A stretch of 64,000 nt of DNA from positions 1,488,001 through 1,552,000 of the forward strand of contig NZ_CP036246.2 in NCBI RefSeq assembly GCF_004299785.2. Direction: 5' to 3'. Of this stretch, positions 34,537 to 45,712 are shown piece after piece. The notes beneath the pieces were generated by a model, which had not been told where the DNA came from, did not search any database, and worked only from the letters and a program-made list of their open reading frames with translations. Position 1 is the stretch's first letter. Each line of letters starts with the position of its first letter. Made by a program: the position numbers and the translations under genes. Origin of the DNA: Arcobacter porcinus. GTDB taxonomy: Bacteria; Campylobacterota; Campylobacteria; Campylobacterales; Arcobacteraceae.

Positions 34537-35802
34537 TTACCAATCAATCGATTGTATCTTTTTTCCTTTTAGTGGAAATAGATAAGTTTTATCAAGATTC
34601 AATCTTATTATTCCTAAATCACTTATATTATTTACTGTTTTTAGAAAAAGAAGACTTTCTCCATCACTTGAGAACTTAGCAAATTGATTCACACCATAAG
34701 ATGTTAATCTTTTTAAATCATTAGATTTTGTAGATGCAAGATATAGATTAAAACTTTTTGAAAATGAATTCTCACTATCTCTACTACTAAAAACCACTTT
34801 ATCTTTATATGTTGTAACAGATGAATTATTACTACTATGGAAAACAAATCTTTCAACTGCACTTTTTCCTATCTCTTGTACAAATACATTTGGTCTTCCT
34901 AATCTATCTGAAACAAAAGCTATTTTTGTATCATTATCAACAAACTGTCCACCAACATCAATTTCACCATGAGATGTAATTTGTCTCTTTGTTTTAGTTT
35001 TTAAATCAAATAAGAATATATCTGCTTGACCTTCAGGAGCAGCTGTAACTAGAATTTTATCTTCATTTTGGTTCACATCAGAACATACTACCATTCCATC
35101 TGAATCCATAATAATCTCTTTTTTACCACTATATATATTTAGTTTCATCAATGTTGGTTTTTTATAATTGTATGTTGTATAAAAAATTGTATCTTGTTTT
35201 TTGTTTGCCCATTTAGGAAATATATTTAATCCTCCACTTACAATTTTTTTTGTATATGCTAAAGTATAATCTCCTATCATAATATTGGCTCTATTTGCTC
35301 CATCATATGTTGAAAATAAAACATATCTTTCCATCCAATCTATACTTGGTGCTTTTATATGATTATTTATATTTATAGCAGTTTTATGAGCTAAAAAAAT
35401 ATATCTATCTTCTGTTGGTGTTGTATAGTTTTTCTCCAAAATCATAAGTTTTTTATTTATATCAAATAGCTTTGTCATTAATGTATAAGAACCATTTTGC
35501 TCTTTTATTCCTGTAATGCTTAGATATAAATCAATTTTTGAATTTGTTAAAGTTAAATAATTTGGTGAACTCTTATATATACTTTCACTTATCAAATCTG
35601 ACACTTCGAAGTTTCCACTAATATTTAAATCATCAACTATTGATTTTTTTATCTTGCTTAAGATTAATCTTTCACTACTTTGTGTATCCATAGAAACAAC
35701 TATTTTAGGTTTATTTGCACCTTGTTTTACAATTTCTAATTTTGCATCAAATGCAAAAACAGTATTAATACTTATTAATAAAATTAAAAAAAATCTAATC
35801 AT
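34537..35802 (-). CDS. tolB: Tol-Pal system protein TolB
   Basis: Periplasmic protein of 421 residues linking TolA with Pal. A signal peptide covers about residues 1-17 (cleavage after VFA). The N-terminal mixed domain precedes a six-bladed propeller with the WD40-like PD40 pattern: SGGLNIFPKWANKKQDTIFYTT, GEIDVGGQFVDNDTKIAFVSDRLGRPNVFV and FAKFSSDGESLLFL. I chose the ATG at 35802 because AAAGGA lies just upstream; the frame can be extended 8 codons to 35826. It overlaps the tolA-like gene by 8 nt. Confidence 0.93.
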   Translation of the reverse strand: MIRFFLILLISINTVFAFDAKLEIVKQGANKPKIVVSMDTQSSERLILSKIKKSIVDDLNISGNFEVSDLISESIYKSSPNYLTLTNSKIDLYLSITGIKEQNGSYTLMTKLFDINKKLMILEKNYTTPTEDRYIFLAHKTAININNHIKAPSIDWMERYVLFSTYDGANRANIMIGDYTLAYTKKIVSGGLNIFPKWANKKQDTIFYTTYNYKKPTLMKLNIYSGKKEIIMDSDGMVVCSDVNQNEDKILVTAAPEGQADIFLFDLKTKTKRQITSHGEIDVGGQFVDNDTKIAFVSDRLGRPNVFVQEIGKSAVERFVFHSSNNSSVTTYKDKVVFSSRDSENSFSKSFNLYLASTKSNDLKRLTSYGVNQFAKFSSDGESLLFLKTVNNISDLGIIRLNLDKTYLFPLKGKKIQSIDW

Positions 35803-36553
35803 TTTTATCCTTTTGTTTGAATTCAACTTCTATTTTTATACTATTTTTCTTTGGTATTGGATATTTAATAGTAAGCTGTTTTTTTAAGAAATCATCCAAT
35901 GCTAAATCAAAAATCTCATTACCACTTTTTCTTGAAACAGTGTATGAGAAATTTCCTAAAGAATCAATAGAGACTATAACTAAAGATTTCAACTCTTTGT
36001 TTCCACTAATTGGTATCCATTTTGATAAAAGTGAATTTACTTCTTTTAAGTATTCATCATCTGAATTATTGTTTTCACTATTACTTAAGCTAGTTGTTGT
36101 TTTATTATTTTCAAAAACTCTATCAAAAGCTATACTTTCTCTTTGTTCTTTTTCAAATTTACTTTTAAATCTTTTTGGATCTATTGATCTATTTATATTT
36201 TTTATATCTTCTTTACTTAACTCTTTACTATTATCTTTAAAATTAGCAAAAAGAGATTTAACATCAACTTTCTTATTTGAATTTGAAGCTTCTTTACTCT
36301 CTTCTTTTATTGGTTCTTCAATTTTTTTCTCAATCTTTACAATCTTTTCTTCTTTTGGTTTAACACTTTCTTTCTCTTTTGGTTTATTTTCAAATACTTG
36401 AAGTTCTATCTCAAATGAATCATCTTTAAAACTATATAGTTTTGTTTGAGGCGATATAACATAAAAAGAGAACAAAATTAGAAGTATAAAATATGTAAAA
36501 AAGGCAATCAGTCCAGATAGATAAAAATTATTACTATTTTTCATATTATCCAT
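35795..36553 (-). CDS. tolA: TolA/TonB-type C-terminal protein
   Basis: Inner membrane anchored energy-transducing protein, 252 residues. Seen: one N-terminal membrane helix (about 11-32), a Lys/Glu-rich region with repeated KEES/KPKEE blocks (about 55-100), and a C-terminal domain (about 165-250) with the TonB/TolA-like pattern KSLVIVSIDSLGNFSYTVSRKSGNEIFDLALDDFLKKQ. The spacer is short compared with Escherichia coli TolA (421 residues). Position between tolR and tolB decides for TolA over TonB. The start could be 36553 or the ATG three codons on (36544), which has GGA upstream. Confidence 0.85.
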   Translation of the reverse strand: MDNMKNSNNFYLSGLIAFFTYFILLILFSFYVISPQTKLYSFKDDSFEIELQVFENKPKEKESVKPKEEKIVKIEKKIEEPIKEESKEASNSNKKVDVKSLFANFKDNSKELSKEDIKNINRSIDPKRFKSKFEKEQRESIAFDRVFENNKTTTSLSNSENNNSDDEYLKEVNSLLSKWIPISGNKELKSLVIVSIDSLGNFSYTVSRKSGNEIFDLALDDFLKKQLTIKYPIPKKNSIKIEVEFKQKDKND

Positions 36554-36935
36554 CTGTTAAAAGTGAAACTTTTGTAAATCCTGCCTCTTTTACAGATTTT
36601 AAAACAAATATAACATCATCATATTTTAGATTTTTATCTGCTCTTATTGTCACAGAACTTTTTTGGTCTTTATCTTTTGAGTATAATATAAAATCATCAG
36701 CAAATGTTTTTATATCAAAACTTTTTTTATTAATACTTACTTTTCTATCTTTAGATATTGTAATAGATATATTTGCAATAGTTTGTACTTGTTTTGTAGC
36801 ACTTCCTTTTGGAAGATTTATAGGTTCTTCGAACTCTATTACAGGTGCTGTTACCATTAATATAGCTAGAAGAACCAACATAATATCAACTAATGGAGTA
36901 ATATTTAAATCTGGTTTTTGGTTGTAATCAAACAA
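36546..36935 (-). CDS. tolR: TolR/ExbD-type biopolymer transport protein
   Basis: Part of the proton-driven TolQR motor. 129 residues: a cytoplasmic start (MFDYNQKPDLNITPLVD), one membrane helix (about 13-33) with the essential Asp (LVDIML, about 17) that carries protons, and a periplasmic domain ending SVTIRADKNLKYDDVIFVLKSVKEAGFTKVSLLT, typical of the family. It follows tolQ by 4 nt and overlaps tolA by 8 nt. Confidence 0.93.
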   Translation of the reverse strand: MFDYNQKPDLNITPLVDIMLVLLAILMVTAPVIEFEEPINLPKGSATKQVQTIANISITISKDRKVSINKKSFDIKTFADDFILYSKDKDQKSSVTIRADKNLKYDDVIFVLKSVKEAGFTKVSLLTDG

Positions 36936-36939
36936 AAAA

Positions 36940-37500
36940 TCAACCTTTTGCTATTAAAATTTCACTTTGTGCTTTTAAATATACATTTAGCTCATAAACT
37001 TTTCTTGATATTATTTGATGAAATGTATATGCAAAAATAGCCACAAAAATACCAGCTGCTGTTGCAACAAGTGCTTCACTAATAGCAGGAGCAATTACAG
37101 AGAATGCAACTTTTGACTCATTTGCAAATTTTGCAAAAGATTCTAATATTCCAACAACTGTTCCAAATAATCCTATAAATGGTGAAGTTGAAGATATAAT
37201 AGCTAGCCAAGATAAGCCAACACTTGCATCTTTTATTGTATTTATCTCACAAGCATGTAATATCTCTTTAATATTATTTCCACCAGAACATTGATTTAGA
37301 AGTGATAAAGAAGTGAATCTATTTTGTCCAGATGTTAAACCATCTAAAACTCTTTTTTCATTTTCAATAACTCTGTTTAGGGTATTAAATCTATAAAGAA
37401 ATATCCAAAAAACAACAATTAAGTAGATTGACAATAGCGCTAATACTATTAAAGTAATAGCGCTACTATTTGTCAAATAATTTAGTAATGTAGAAATCAT
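36940..37500 (-). CDS. tolQ: TolQ/ExbB-type proton channel protein
   Basis: Inner membrane protein of 186 residues forming the proton channel with TolR. Three membrane helices: about 15-37, 95-117 and 140-162. The conserved segment STSPFIGLFGTVVGILESF (about 106-124) and SEALVATAAGIFVAIFAYTFH (about 145-165) are the family signatures. It lies 7 nt after atpC, so the Tol genes are likely read with the ATP synthase operon, as in Campylobacter. Confidence 0.93.
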   Translation of the reverse strand: MISTLLNYLTNSSAITLIVLALLSIYLIVVFWIFLYRFNTLNRVIENEKRVLDGLTSGQNRFTSLSLLNQCSGGNNIKEILHACEINTIKDASVGLSWLAIISSTSPFIGLFGTVVGILESFAKFANESKVAFSVIAPAISEALVATAAGIFVAIFAYTFHQIISRKVYELNVYLKAQSEILIAKG

Positions 37501-37507
37501 GTTTTAT

Positions 37508-37888
37508 TTATAGTGCAAAAGAGTTAATTCTTGCTTCAACTGATGCAATAGAAATAGTAGTATCTTTTACAGAATTTACTAGCTCTTTAGCTGCTTCAAT
37601 ATTTTTAGCAATTTCAGAATCTTTTCCACTTGTTAATGCAATAGCTCCATCAACTAAAACATCAACACTATTCTCATCTACTTTAACATGTCCCCAATTA
37701 ATAGCAACAGCTTCAGTAGAATCAATTTTTTCAATAATAATCACACCCACAGTTAAAGTAGATACCAGTGACGAGTGCATTGGAAGAACTCCAAACTCAC
37801 CCTCTTTTCCAGGAAGAGTTACACTCTTAACGTCACCACTAAAAATACTACCACTTGGAGTAACTATTGATAATTTAATTGTATCCAT
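37508..37888 (-). CDS. atpC: ATP synthase epsilon subunit
   Basis: Part of the central rotor stalk of F1. 126 residues. Seen: the start LSIVTPSGSIFSGDVKSVTLPGKEGEFGVLPMHSSLVSTL, the typical beta-sandwich of the N-terminal domain, followed by a C-terminal part (about 90-126) of two helices that is somewhat shorter than in Escherichia coli. It follows atpD by 16 nt and precedes tolQ by 7 nt. Confidence 0.95.
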   Translation of the reverse strand: MDTIKLSIVTPSGSIFSGDVKSVTLPGKEGEFGVLPMHSSLVSTLTVGVIIIEKIDSTEAVAINWGHVKVDENSVDVLVDGAIALTSGKDSEIAKNIEAAKELVNSVKDTTISIASVEARINSFAL

Positions 37889-37904
37889 ATTAGACCCTTA
37901 TGGT

Positions 37905-39299
<1,395 letters not shown>

Positions 39300-39320
39300 T
39301 TAGGGCGTCTCCTTCTTAAA

Positions 39321-40205
39321 TTATTTTAATGCTTCAACACCACTGATAATTTCTATCAGCTCTGTTGTAATTGCAGCTTGTCTTGCTTTGTTATACTCAA
39401 CTGTTAAACTATTAACTTTCTCTTTTGCATTTTTTGTAGCAGCTTCCATAGCTTGCATTCTAGCACTATGTTCAGCAGCTAAAGAGTCAATTAATGCATA
39501 ATACATATTAAAATCAATATATTTATCAGTCAATTCTCTTAAAACTTCGTCATCATCATCTGGCTCAATATTAAGCATAGATGTAGCTTCAGTGATCTCA
39601 ACTTTTTCTAAACTAATAGGTAAAAGTTCTCTTACTCTCATCTCTTGAGTAAGCATATTTAAAAACCCGTTATAAACAATTATAACTTTATCAGTAAGCT
39701 CATTTTTAAAATCTTCAACAGACTCTTTAATAAACTCTGCAGCTTTTTCATATGATGGAGCTGAAGATAACTCTATAGCTTTTTGTTCTAAAGTTTGCCC
39801 TTGGAATGTAAAGAAATCTATACCTTTTCTTCCAGCAGCTCTTAACCTTACTTTAGAACCTTTTGACTCATACTCACTTATTAATTTATTAACAGTTTTA
39901 ATAGTATTCATATTAAAACCACCACAAAGTCCTTTATCAGCTGTTACAAAAACTATATCAACTGTTTTTGGATTTTCATTTTGAACGAATGCTCGTCCTA
40001 AATTACCATCCTCTTGAACTTTGCTAACTCGTGCTGCAATATCAGATAAAACTTCATTAATCTTTATAGCATAACTTCTAGATTGTTCAGACAGTTGTCT
40101 TGTTCTAGTAAGTTTTGCAGAAGATACAAGCTTCATAGCTTTTGTAGTTTTTTCTGTATTTTTAACACTTCCGATTTTTAATTTTATCTCTTTTAAGTTA
40201 GCCAT
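39321..40205 (-). CDS. atpG: ATP synthase gamma subunit
   Basis: Rotor shaft of F1. 294 residues. Seen: the N-terminal helix (NLKEIKLKIGSVKNTEKTTKAMKLVSSAKL), the Rossmann-like core with FVTADKGLCGGFNMN (about 84-98), and the C-terminal helix with AEHSARMQAMEAATKNAKE and YNKARQAAITTELIEIISG. It lies 10 nt after atpA and 21 nt before atpD. Confidence 0.96.
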   Translation of the reverse strand: MANLKEIKLKIGSVKNTEKTTKAMKLVSSAKLTRTRQLSEQSRSYAIKINEVLSDIAARVSKVQEDGNLGRAFVQNENPKTVDIVFVTADKGLCGGFNMNTIKTVNKLISEYESKGSKVRLRAAGRKGIDFFTFQGQTLEQKAIELSSAPSYEKAAEFIKESVEDFKNELTDKVIIVYNGFLNMLTQEMRVRELLPISLEKVEITEATSMLNIEPDDDDEVLRELTDKYIDFNMYYALIDSLAAEHSARMQAMEAATKNAKEKVNSLTVEYNKARQAAITTELIEIISGVEALK

Positions 40206-40215
40206 AGACTAATCC

Positions 40216-41733
40216 TTAATTTGCATTAAATACAGTTTTAAACTCTTCTAATGCAGCTTTTAATTTTGTTTCTGTACCTTCGTCAAGCTTTTGACTTGAT
40301 TTAATAGCACTTAAAATATCTGAATATTTTTGCTCGATGAATAGATGTAACTCATTTTCAAATTTTACAACATCTTTAACTGCAATGTCATTTAAATAAC
40401 CTTTTGTTCCAGCATAAATGATTACAATTTGTTTTTCAATAACAAGTGGTTTATTTACACCTTGTTTTAAAACTTCAACCATTCTTTGTCCAAGTTCTAA
40501 CTCTTTTCTTGTAGCTTCATCAAGATCAGATGCAAACTGTGCGAATGCTTCTAGTTCTCTATATTGTGCTAAAGAAAGTTTTAATGTACCAGCAACTTGT
40601 TTTGTGGCTTTAATTTGAGCAGCTCCACCAACTCTTGAAACTGATAAACCAACGTTGATTGCAGGTCTAATTCCTGAGTTAAATAGGTTTGTTTCTAAGA
40701 ATATTTGTCCATCAGTAATTGAAATTACGTTTGTTGGAATATATGCAGCAACGTCTCCTGCTTGAGTTTCAATGATTGGTAGTGCAGTCATAGATCCAGC
40801 ACCTTGTTCATCACTCATTTTAGCAGCTCTTTCAAGTAATCTTGAGTGTAAGTAGAATACGTCTCCTGGGTATGCTTCTCTTCCTGGAGGTCTTCTTAAA
40901 ATTAATGACATCTCTCTATATGCAACAGCATGTTTTGATAAATCATCATAAATAATTAATGCGTGTTTTCCATTATCTCTAAAGAATTCACCCATTGTAA
41001 CACCTGCATATGGTGCTAAGAATTGTAGTGTTGATGAATCAGCAGCACTTGCATTAACAACAATTGTATATTCCATAGCTCCTGCTTCTTCAAGTGTTCT
41101 TACAACTGAAGCAACTGAAGATGATTTTTGACCAATTGCAACATAAATACAAATTACATTTTCACCTTTTTGGTTTAAAATTGTATCAATAGCAACTGTT
41201 GTTTTACCTGTTTGTCTATCTCCAATAATAAGCTCTCTTTGACCTCTTCCAATTGGAACAAGTGCATCAATAGCTTTAATACCAGTTTGTAATGGCTCGT
41301 GAACAGATTTTCTAGCCATAATTCCAGGAGCTTTTTCTTCAACATATCTTTTTTCTGTTGTAGCAATTGCACCTTTACCATCAATTGGTTCACCAAGAGC
41401 ATTTACAACTCTTCCAACTAATGCTTCTCCAACTGGAACTTCAAGTAGTTCTCCAAGTCTTTTACAAGAAGTACCTTCTCTTAATCCATTTCCACTTCCA
41501 AGAACAACAATACCAACTGAAGACTCTTCTAAGTTCGCAGCCATACCTTTTTCGCCATTCTCGAACTCAACCATTTCACCAGCCATAACATTTTTAAGAC
41601 CGTAAACTTGAGCAATACCATCTGCATAAGAGATAATCTTACCAGTTTCATTTACATCTACATTTAATTCAAAGTTATCAATTCTTTCTTTAATGATTGA
41701 ACTGATTTCGTCTGCTTGAATCTTTGCACCCAT
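40216..41733 (-). CDS. atpA: ATP synthase alpha subunit
   Basis: Non-catalytic nucleotide-binding subunit of F1. 505 residues. Seen: P-loop GDRQTGKT (about 170-177), [39 protein letters not shown] and the Arg-finger segment [10 protein letters not shown] (about 362-371). N-terminal [12 protein letters not shown] is the stator-binding helix. It is the largest gene of the operon, after atpH. Confidence 0.97.
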   Translation of the reverse strand: MGAKIQADEISSIIKERIDNFELNVDVNETGKIISYADGIAQVYGLKNVMAGEMVEFENGEKGMAANLEESSVGIVVLGSGNGLREGTSCKRLGELLEVPVGEALVGRVVNALGEPIDGKGAIATTEKRYVEEKAPGIMARKSVHEPLQTGIKAIDALVPIGRGQRELIIGDRQTGKTTVAIDTILNQKGENVICIYVAIGQKSSSVASVVRTLEEAGAMEYTIVVNASAADSSTLQFLAPYAGVTMGEFFRDNGKHALIIYDDLSKHAVAYREMSLILRRPPGREAYPGDVFYLHSRLLERAAKMSDEQGAGSMTALPIIETQAGDVAAYIPTNVISITDGQIFLETNLFNSGIRPAINVGLSVSRVGGAAQIKATKQVAGTLKLSLAQYRELEAFAQFASDLDEATRKELELGQRMVEVLKQGVNKPLVIEKQIVIIYAGTKGYLNDIAVKDVVKFENELHLFIEQKYSDILSAIKSSQKLDEGTETKLKAALEEFKTVFNAN

Positions 41734-41755
41734 TCAATTTCTCCTTTATTAAGTT

Positions 41756-42286
41756 CTAAACTGCTTTTAAAATATGATTGATTAACTGAGTTTTTAATCT
41801 ATCTTTAGAGAAAGATATTTCAACCCCAAGCCCATCAATATCAACTTTAATTCCATCATAATCACAAATATTTTGTGATAATGAAAGTTTTACATCAAAT
41901 TTTTTACTAAATTGCTCTTCAATAGAAGTAATACTTTTTGCTGGAAGTTCTTTATTTGTATAAACAACACCAATAAAATTATTATTTAATTTTGCAATTT
42001 GATTTTCTAACTCTGTTGCAACAAATGGAATAATATCTAATCTTCTTTTTTCACCAAGAAGTTTAATAAAATTTTCCAAAGCTTTTTCAGGGTTTTCAAT
42101 TATTGATAAAACAAATTCAACTTTTGCAGCTTCATTTATTTCTGAAGAGGCTAAAATTGATCTAAATTTATCATTTGAAAACGCTTTTGCAACACTATTT
42201 AGTTTTTTACTAAAACTACTTATTTCTTTAAGATCTCTTGCTTCAAGTAAAGCTTTTACATATCTTTTTGCTACTAAATCCTTCAT
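41756..42286 (-). CDS. atpH: ATP synthase delta subunit
   Basis: Connects F1 to the peripheral stalk. 176 residues. Seen: VAKRYVKALLEA (about 4-15), the family's N-terminal signature, and the C-terminal segment that ends in a short beta/helix part with KVDIDGLGVEISFSKDRL. Its ATG shares its A with the atpF stop (TAATG), so translation is coupled. Confidence 0.93.
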   Translation of the reverse strand: MKDLVAKRYVKALLEARDLKEISSFSKKLNSVAKAFSNDKFRSILASSEINEAAKVEFVLSIIENPEKALENFIKLLGEKRRLDIIPFVATELENQIAKLNNNFIGVVYTNKELPAKSITSIEEQFSKKFDVKLSLSQNICDYDGIKVDIDGLGVEISFSKDRLKTQLINHILKAV

Positions 42287-42804
42287 TATGCTACCTTTTT
42301 AAGAACAATATCAACTAATTCATCTTGCGATAAATTAATAGTATCAGAATTTAATAGTTCATCAAGAATTGAAGCTACAACATCTTTTTTTACTTTTGAA
42401 AGTTCAACTTTCATCATTTCATCAAAACTTTTATTTAAGTTTGCAATTTCTGATTCAACAGCTACTAAAACTTTTTGTTTTATAGTATCTACATCAGCTT
42501 TTGCACCTTCAATAATTTCAGCTGCAATTCTTTTTGCATCTTCTGATTTTTTAACTGCTTCTTGCTTTTTTTCTTCTGAAGCTTTTTTTGTATCTTGAAC
42601 TTTATCTAATTCAGCTTGAATACCTAAAGATCTTCCAACAAAAAATGCTTTAATTCTATTAGCAAGTAAATACCAAACGATTGCAGCAAAAATTATAAAG
42701 TTAACGGTTCTTTGAACTATATCATAGTTCGTTCCCGCACCATCATTTGCAAATATTGCAACTGGAAACATAGCTAAGGCTATAATTAAAATCGCTTTAT
42801 ACAT
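42286..42804 (-). CDS. atpF: ATP synthase b subunit
   Basis: Peripheral-stalk subunit of F0. About 172 residues. The N terminus looks like a signal peptide (MYKAILIIALAMFPVAIFAND), then a membrane helix (about 30-50, FIIFAAIVWYLLANRI) and a long charged helix. Extra N-terminal hydrophobic segments on b are seen in Campylobacterota. The start is one of GTG 42810, ATG 42807 or ATG 42804; I took 42804, five bases after AGGAAG. It follows the b' gene by 3 nt or more. Confidence 0.88.
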   Translation of the reverse strand: MYKAILIIALAMFPVAIFANDGAGTNYDIVQRTVNFIIFAAIVWYLLANRIKAFFVGRSLGIQAELDKVQDTKKASEEKKQEAVKKSEDAKRIAAEIIEGAKADVDTIKQKVLVAVESEIANLNKSFDEMMKVELSKVKKDVVASILDELLNSDTINLSQDELVDIVLKKVA

Positions 42805-42813
42805 CATCACTTC

Positions 42814-43242
42814 CTAAATAGAATTTAGCTTGTTTTTCAAGCTATCATTAAATTGTGGCATTGATGACAATAAAGAGGATTTTAATGCTTTTGCTTCGTC
42901 CTGTAAGCTATTTTTAAATTCAGCTACTTTAGTATCTAAATTTAATCTTTCACTTGCAAGTTTAACATCTGCACTATCTTTTGCTTCTTTATAAGCTTGT
43001 TCTCTAATAGACGCTGCTTCTCTTTTAGCTTTTGAGATAATCTCATTAGCTTCCACTAAAAGCTCATCAACATCACTGCTGTTTGATTTTGCTTCTTCTA
43101 AATCACTTTTTATTTGAGAACTTCTCATATCCATATGATTTAATAGTGGTCTGAACAATCGACTATTTAGTATAACAAGAACTACAAGAAAGATAATAGC
43201 TGAGCTAAGCATTAGTATAGGACTTATTTCTAGTAAATTCAT
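42814..43242 (-). CDS. atpF': ATP synthase b' subunit
   Basis: Second, diverged b-type stalk subunit, giving a b/b' heterodimer as in Campylobacterota and photosynthetic bacteria. 142 residues: one membrane helix (about 8-27) then a continuous charged helix with FRPLLNHMDMRSSQIKSDLEEAK, and many Glu/Lys/Ser. It is the first gene of the atp cluster; atpB and atpE (a and c) are not here, as is usual in this group, where they lie elsewhere. Confidence 0.9.
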   Translation of the reverse strand: MNLLEISPILMLSSAIIFLVVLVILNSRLFRPLLNHMDMRSSQIKSDLEEAKSNSSDVDELLVEANEIISKAKREAASIREQAYKEAKDSADVKLASERLNLDTKVAEFKNSLQDEAKALKSSLLSSMPQFNDSLKNKLNSI

Positions 43243-43350
43243 TAAAAATTCTCCTTATTCTTACAGTTTAGTTTAACTAAAACGCTTAAATTCTATCAGA
43301 ATATTCTATAAGGAAATATTAAAAGTGTAAAAATTTATATTTTTTTTAAT

Positions 43351-44211
43351 TTATTGTATATTTAAGTAACTAATAATTCTATCTATATCCTCTTGAGAAT
43401 TAAATGTTATTTTAATTGAGTTTTTATCTATCTTAGCTTTGATTTTATCTTCTTTTAGCAATTCTAAAAAACTTTCAAGAGGTTGAGTATTGTAACTTTT
43501 AGTAACAATATCTTTTTTGATTTCATTTCCCTGTTCTTTAATATCTTTAATTAATTTTTCACATTGCCTTACAGATAAATCTTCTTCAATAATTTTATCA
43601 CAAATAATTTTTTGCATTTCATTATCAAGACCAATCATAACTTTTGCATGACCAGCACTAATTTTTGAAGATGATAGATATTGTTGAACATACGAGCTTA
43701 ATTGTAAAAGTCTTAAAGTATTTGTAATTGAAGCTCTACTTTTTGAAACTTTTTTTGATAACTCTTCATGAGTTATATTATGTTCATTTAGAAGTTGTGC
43801 ATAACAAAATGCTAATTCTATTATATTTAGATCTTCTCTTTGAATATTTTCTATTAAAGCTAACTCTCTTAACTTTAGTTCATCACTATTCATTATAACA
43901 GCACTTATTTCATCTATTGATGCCATTTTATGTGCTCTTAATCTTCTTTCTCCAGCAATAAGAGTATAAGTTTCATCATCATTTTTTGTAACAACAATAG
44001 CTTGTAAAAGTCCATGCTCTTTTATAGATTCACTTAGTTCTTTAATTTTCTCTTCATCAAATATTTTTCTTGGTTGATTTGGATTAACTTTTATTAAAGA
44101 GACTTTTATTTTATTTATATCACTACTTGATACATTTTTATTTGAACTTGAGTTTCCATAAGCAGTCTCAACTTCTCCTAAAAGCTCTCCTAACCCTCTT
44201 CCTAATGCCAT
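43351..44211 (-). CDS. parB: Chromosome partitioning protein ParB
   Basis: CTPase that binds parS and loads along the origin region with ParA. 286 residues. Seen: the N-terminal ALGRGLGELLGE (ParA-stimulating), NPNQPRKIFDEEKIKELSESIKEHGLLQ (about 41-68), GERRLRAH (CTP-binding, about 86-93), ENIQREDLNIIE (about 117) and the HTH KVSKSRASITNTLRLLQL. I chose ATG 44211 because AGGAAG lies just upstream; an in-frame ATG at 44229 has no SD. Five bases separate the parA stop (44235) from the 44229 codon. Confidence 0.95.
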   Translation of the reverse strand: MALGRGLGELLGEVETAYGNSSSNKNVSSSDINKIKVSLIKVNPNQPRKIFDEEKIKELSESIKEHGLLQAIVVTKNDDETYTLIAGERRLRAHKMASIDEISAVIMNSDELKLRELALIENIQREDLNIIELAFCYAQLLNEHNITHEELSKKVSKSRASITNTLRLLQLSSYVQQYLSSSKISAGHAKVMIGLDNEMQKIICDKIIEEDLSVRQCEKLIKDIKEQGNEIKKDIVTKSYNTQPLESFLELLKEDKIKAKIDKNSIKITFNSQEDIDRIISYLNIQ

Positions 44212-44234
44212 TTTACTTCCTATTTTCATAACAA

Positions 44235-45011
44235 TTATCCAATTATTGCTTTTGCTAAATTTTCATAAGCTTTTGTACCAATACTTGACATATCATAAAG
44301 CATAATAGGTTTACCAAAACTTGGACTCTCTGCTAATTTAATATTTCTTGGAATTACAATATACGAATCATTATCAATTTTAAAAAGTTTATTCTCAAAA
44401 TGTTGCGCAAGATCTGCAAATACTTGTTTTGAAAGATTATTTTGAGAAGAGTACATTGTTGGCAAGAATCCTTTTATCTCTAAATTTCTATTAATAGTCT
44501 GTCTTACTAATTTTATTGTATTTAAAAGCTGTGCTAAACCTTCAAGTGCAAAAAATTCACATTGAATTGGTATCAAAACAGAAGTTGAAGCACCTAATGT
44601 ATTTATTGTGATTGGTCCTAAAGCTGGTGGTGAATCAATAATTACATAATCATAATCATCTTTTACCGTATCAATTTTTCTTTTTAAAACAAGTTCTCTT
44701 TCATTTGTATTTTTATAGAACTCTTTTTCAATTCCAACTAAGCCAATATTTGAAGGAGCAACTTTTAGATTTTCTATTTCAGAATCTAAAATAATTTCTG
44801 ATAGTTCTTTCGTTCCTAGCATAACATGGTAAATATTATACTCATATGTATCTCTATGAAAACCTAAAGAAGTTGTTGCATTTGCTTGTGGATCTGCATC
44901 AATTAAAAGCACTTTCTTACCATCAAGTGCAAGAGCTGCACTTAAATTTACAGCAGTAGTAGTTTTTCCTACTCCACCTTTTTGATTTGCTATTGAAATA
45001 ATTTCTGTCAT
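44235..45011 (-). CDS. parA: Chromosome partitioning ATPase ParA (Soj)
   Basis: Deviant Walker ATPase that moves origin regions with ParB. 258 residues. Seen: KGGVGKTTTAVNLSAALA (about 10-27, deviant P-loop with the signature Lys), DADPQANAT (about 39-47), and IDSPPALGPIT (about 125-135). It has no N-terminal HTH, which fits the chromosomal type. It overlaps birA by 4 nt and lies 23 nt upstream of parB. Confidence 0.96.
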   Translation of the reverse strand: MTEIISIANQKGGVGKTTTAVNLSAALALDGKKVLLIDADPQANATTSLGFHRDTYEYNIYHVMLGTKELSEIILDSEIENLKVAPSNIGLVGIEKEFYKNTNERELVLKRKIDTVKDDYDYVIIDSPPALGPITINTLGASTSVLIPIQCEFFALEGLAQLLNTIKLVRQTINRNLEIKGFLPTMYSSQNNLSKQVFADLAQHFENKLFKIDNDSYIVIPRNIKLAESPSFGKPIMLYDMSSIGTKAYENLAKAIIG

Positions 45012-45643
45012 CTTAAACTAAACACCTTTTTATCTTCAATTTGTATAGAACCATCGCTATTTAAAATAGCACTCGCAAGTGAATGTTTGTTCCCATCAAT
45101 ATTTACTTGGAATTCTTTTGAATGTCTAAATTCTATCTGAAAAATACTAAAAATTTGCTTCCATGAGATTTTTTTCTCTACTATTTCAAAATACTCTTTT
45201 AGCAAATCTTCTATATTAACTTCTATATCCAAAACCCCAAATTCTTCACTTGTTTTTACAAGATTTAACCCTATTCCACAAAATAGTAAATCTTTTGTTG
45301 TTGATGTAATTGCTCCACCTATTTTCTTATTTTCTAAGTAGAAATCATTTGGCCATTTTATAAATAATTTTGATGATTTCTTAGACAAAATATCTTTTAA
45401 TATTGTTGTAAAATAGATTGTTGCACTTTGAAGTGGTAAATCTTCTGGTAAATTTTCTCTTTTTACAACAAAAGAGAAAAGAAGATTTCCTTCAACAGCA
45501 CTCCAAACATTTCCCCTACTCCCAACTCCATCTGTTTGCATATTTGCAAGAACACACATTGCTTCTTCAAAGCCATTTTTTTCTACATACTCTTTTAAAT
45601 ATTTTTGTGTTGAATCAACTGTTTTTAATCTTAATATTTTCAT
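45008..45643 (-). CDS. birA: Biotin--[acetyl-CoA-carboxylase] ligase
   Basis: Attaches biotin to the carrier domain of acetyl-CoA carboxylase. 211 residues. Seen: VDSTQKYLKEY (about 8-18), ANMQTDGVGSRGNVWSA (about 34-50, corresponds to the GRGRxGRxW biotinyl-AMP loop but degenerate), KWPNDFYLENKKIGG (about 100-114). There is no N-terminal DNA-binding domain, so it is a class I enzyme and not a repressor. It is transcribed ahead of parA. Confidence 0.92.
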   Translation of the reverse strand: MKILRLKTVDSTQKYLKEYVEKNGFEEAMCVLANMQTDGVGSRGNVWSAVEGNLLFSFVVKRENLPEDLPLQSATIYFTTILKDILSKKSSKLFIKWPNDFYLENKKIGGAITSTTKDLLFCGIGLNLVKTSEEFGVLDIEVNIEDLLKEYFEIVEKKISWKQIFSIFQIEFRHSKEFQVNIDGNKHSLASAILNSDGSIQIEDKKVFSLR

Positions 45644-45712
45644 TTTGTAATTATATATAATTTATTTAAAAGAGTTTATTAATTATAATCAATTTTTTTA
45701 AGGAGAATAAGT

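Noticed and set aside
35654-36401. Plus-strand frames over tolA and tolB
   Set aside because: Ser/Leu/Phe-rich reflections of the Lys/Glu-rich tolA spacer; the tol genes are intact on the minus strand.
41175-41588. Leu/Gln/His-rich frames over atpA on both strands
   Set aside because: Composition is that of shifted frames of atpA; atpA is complete and intact.
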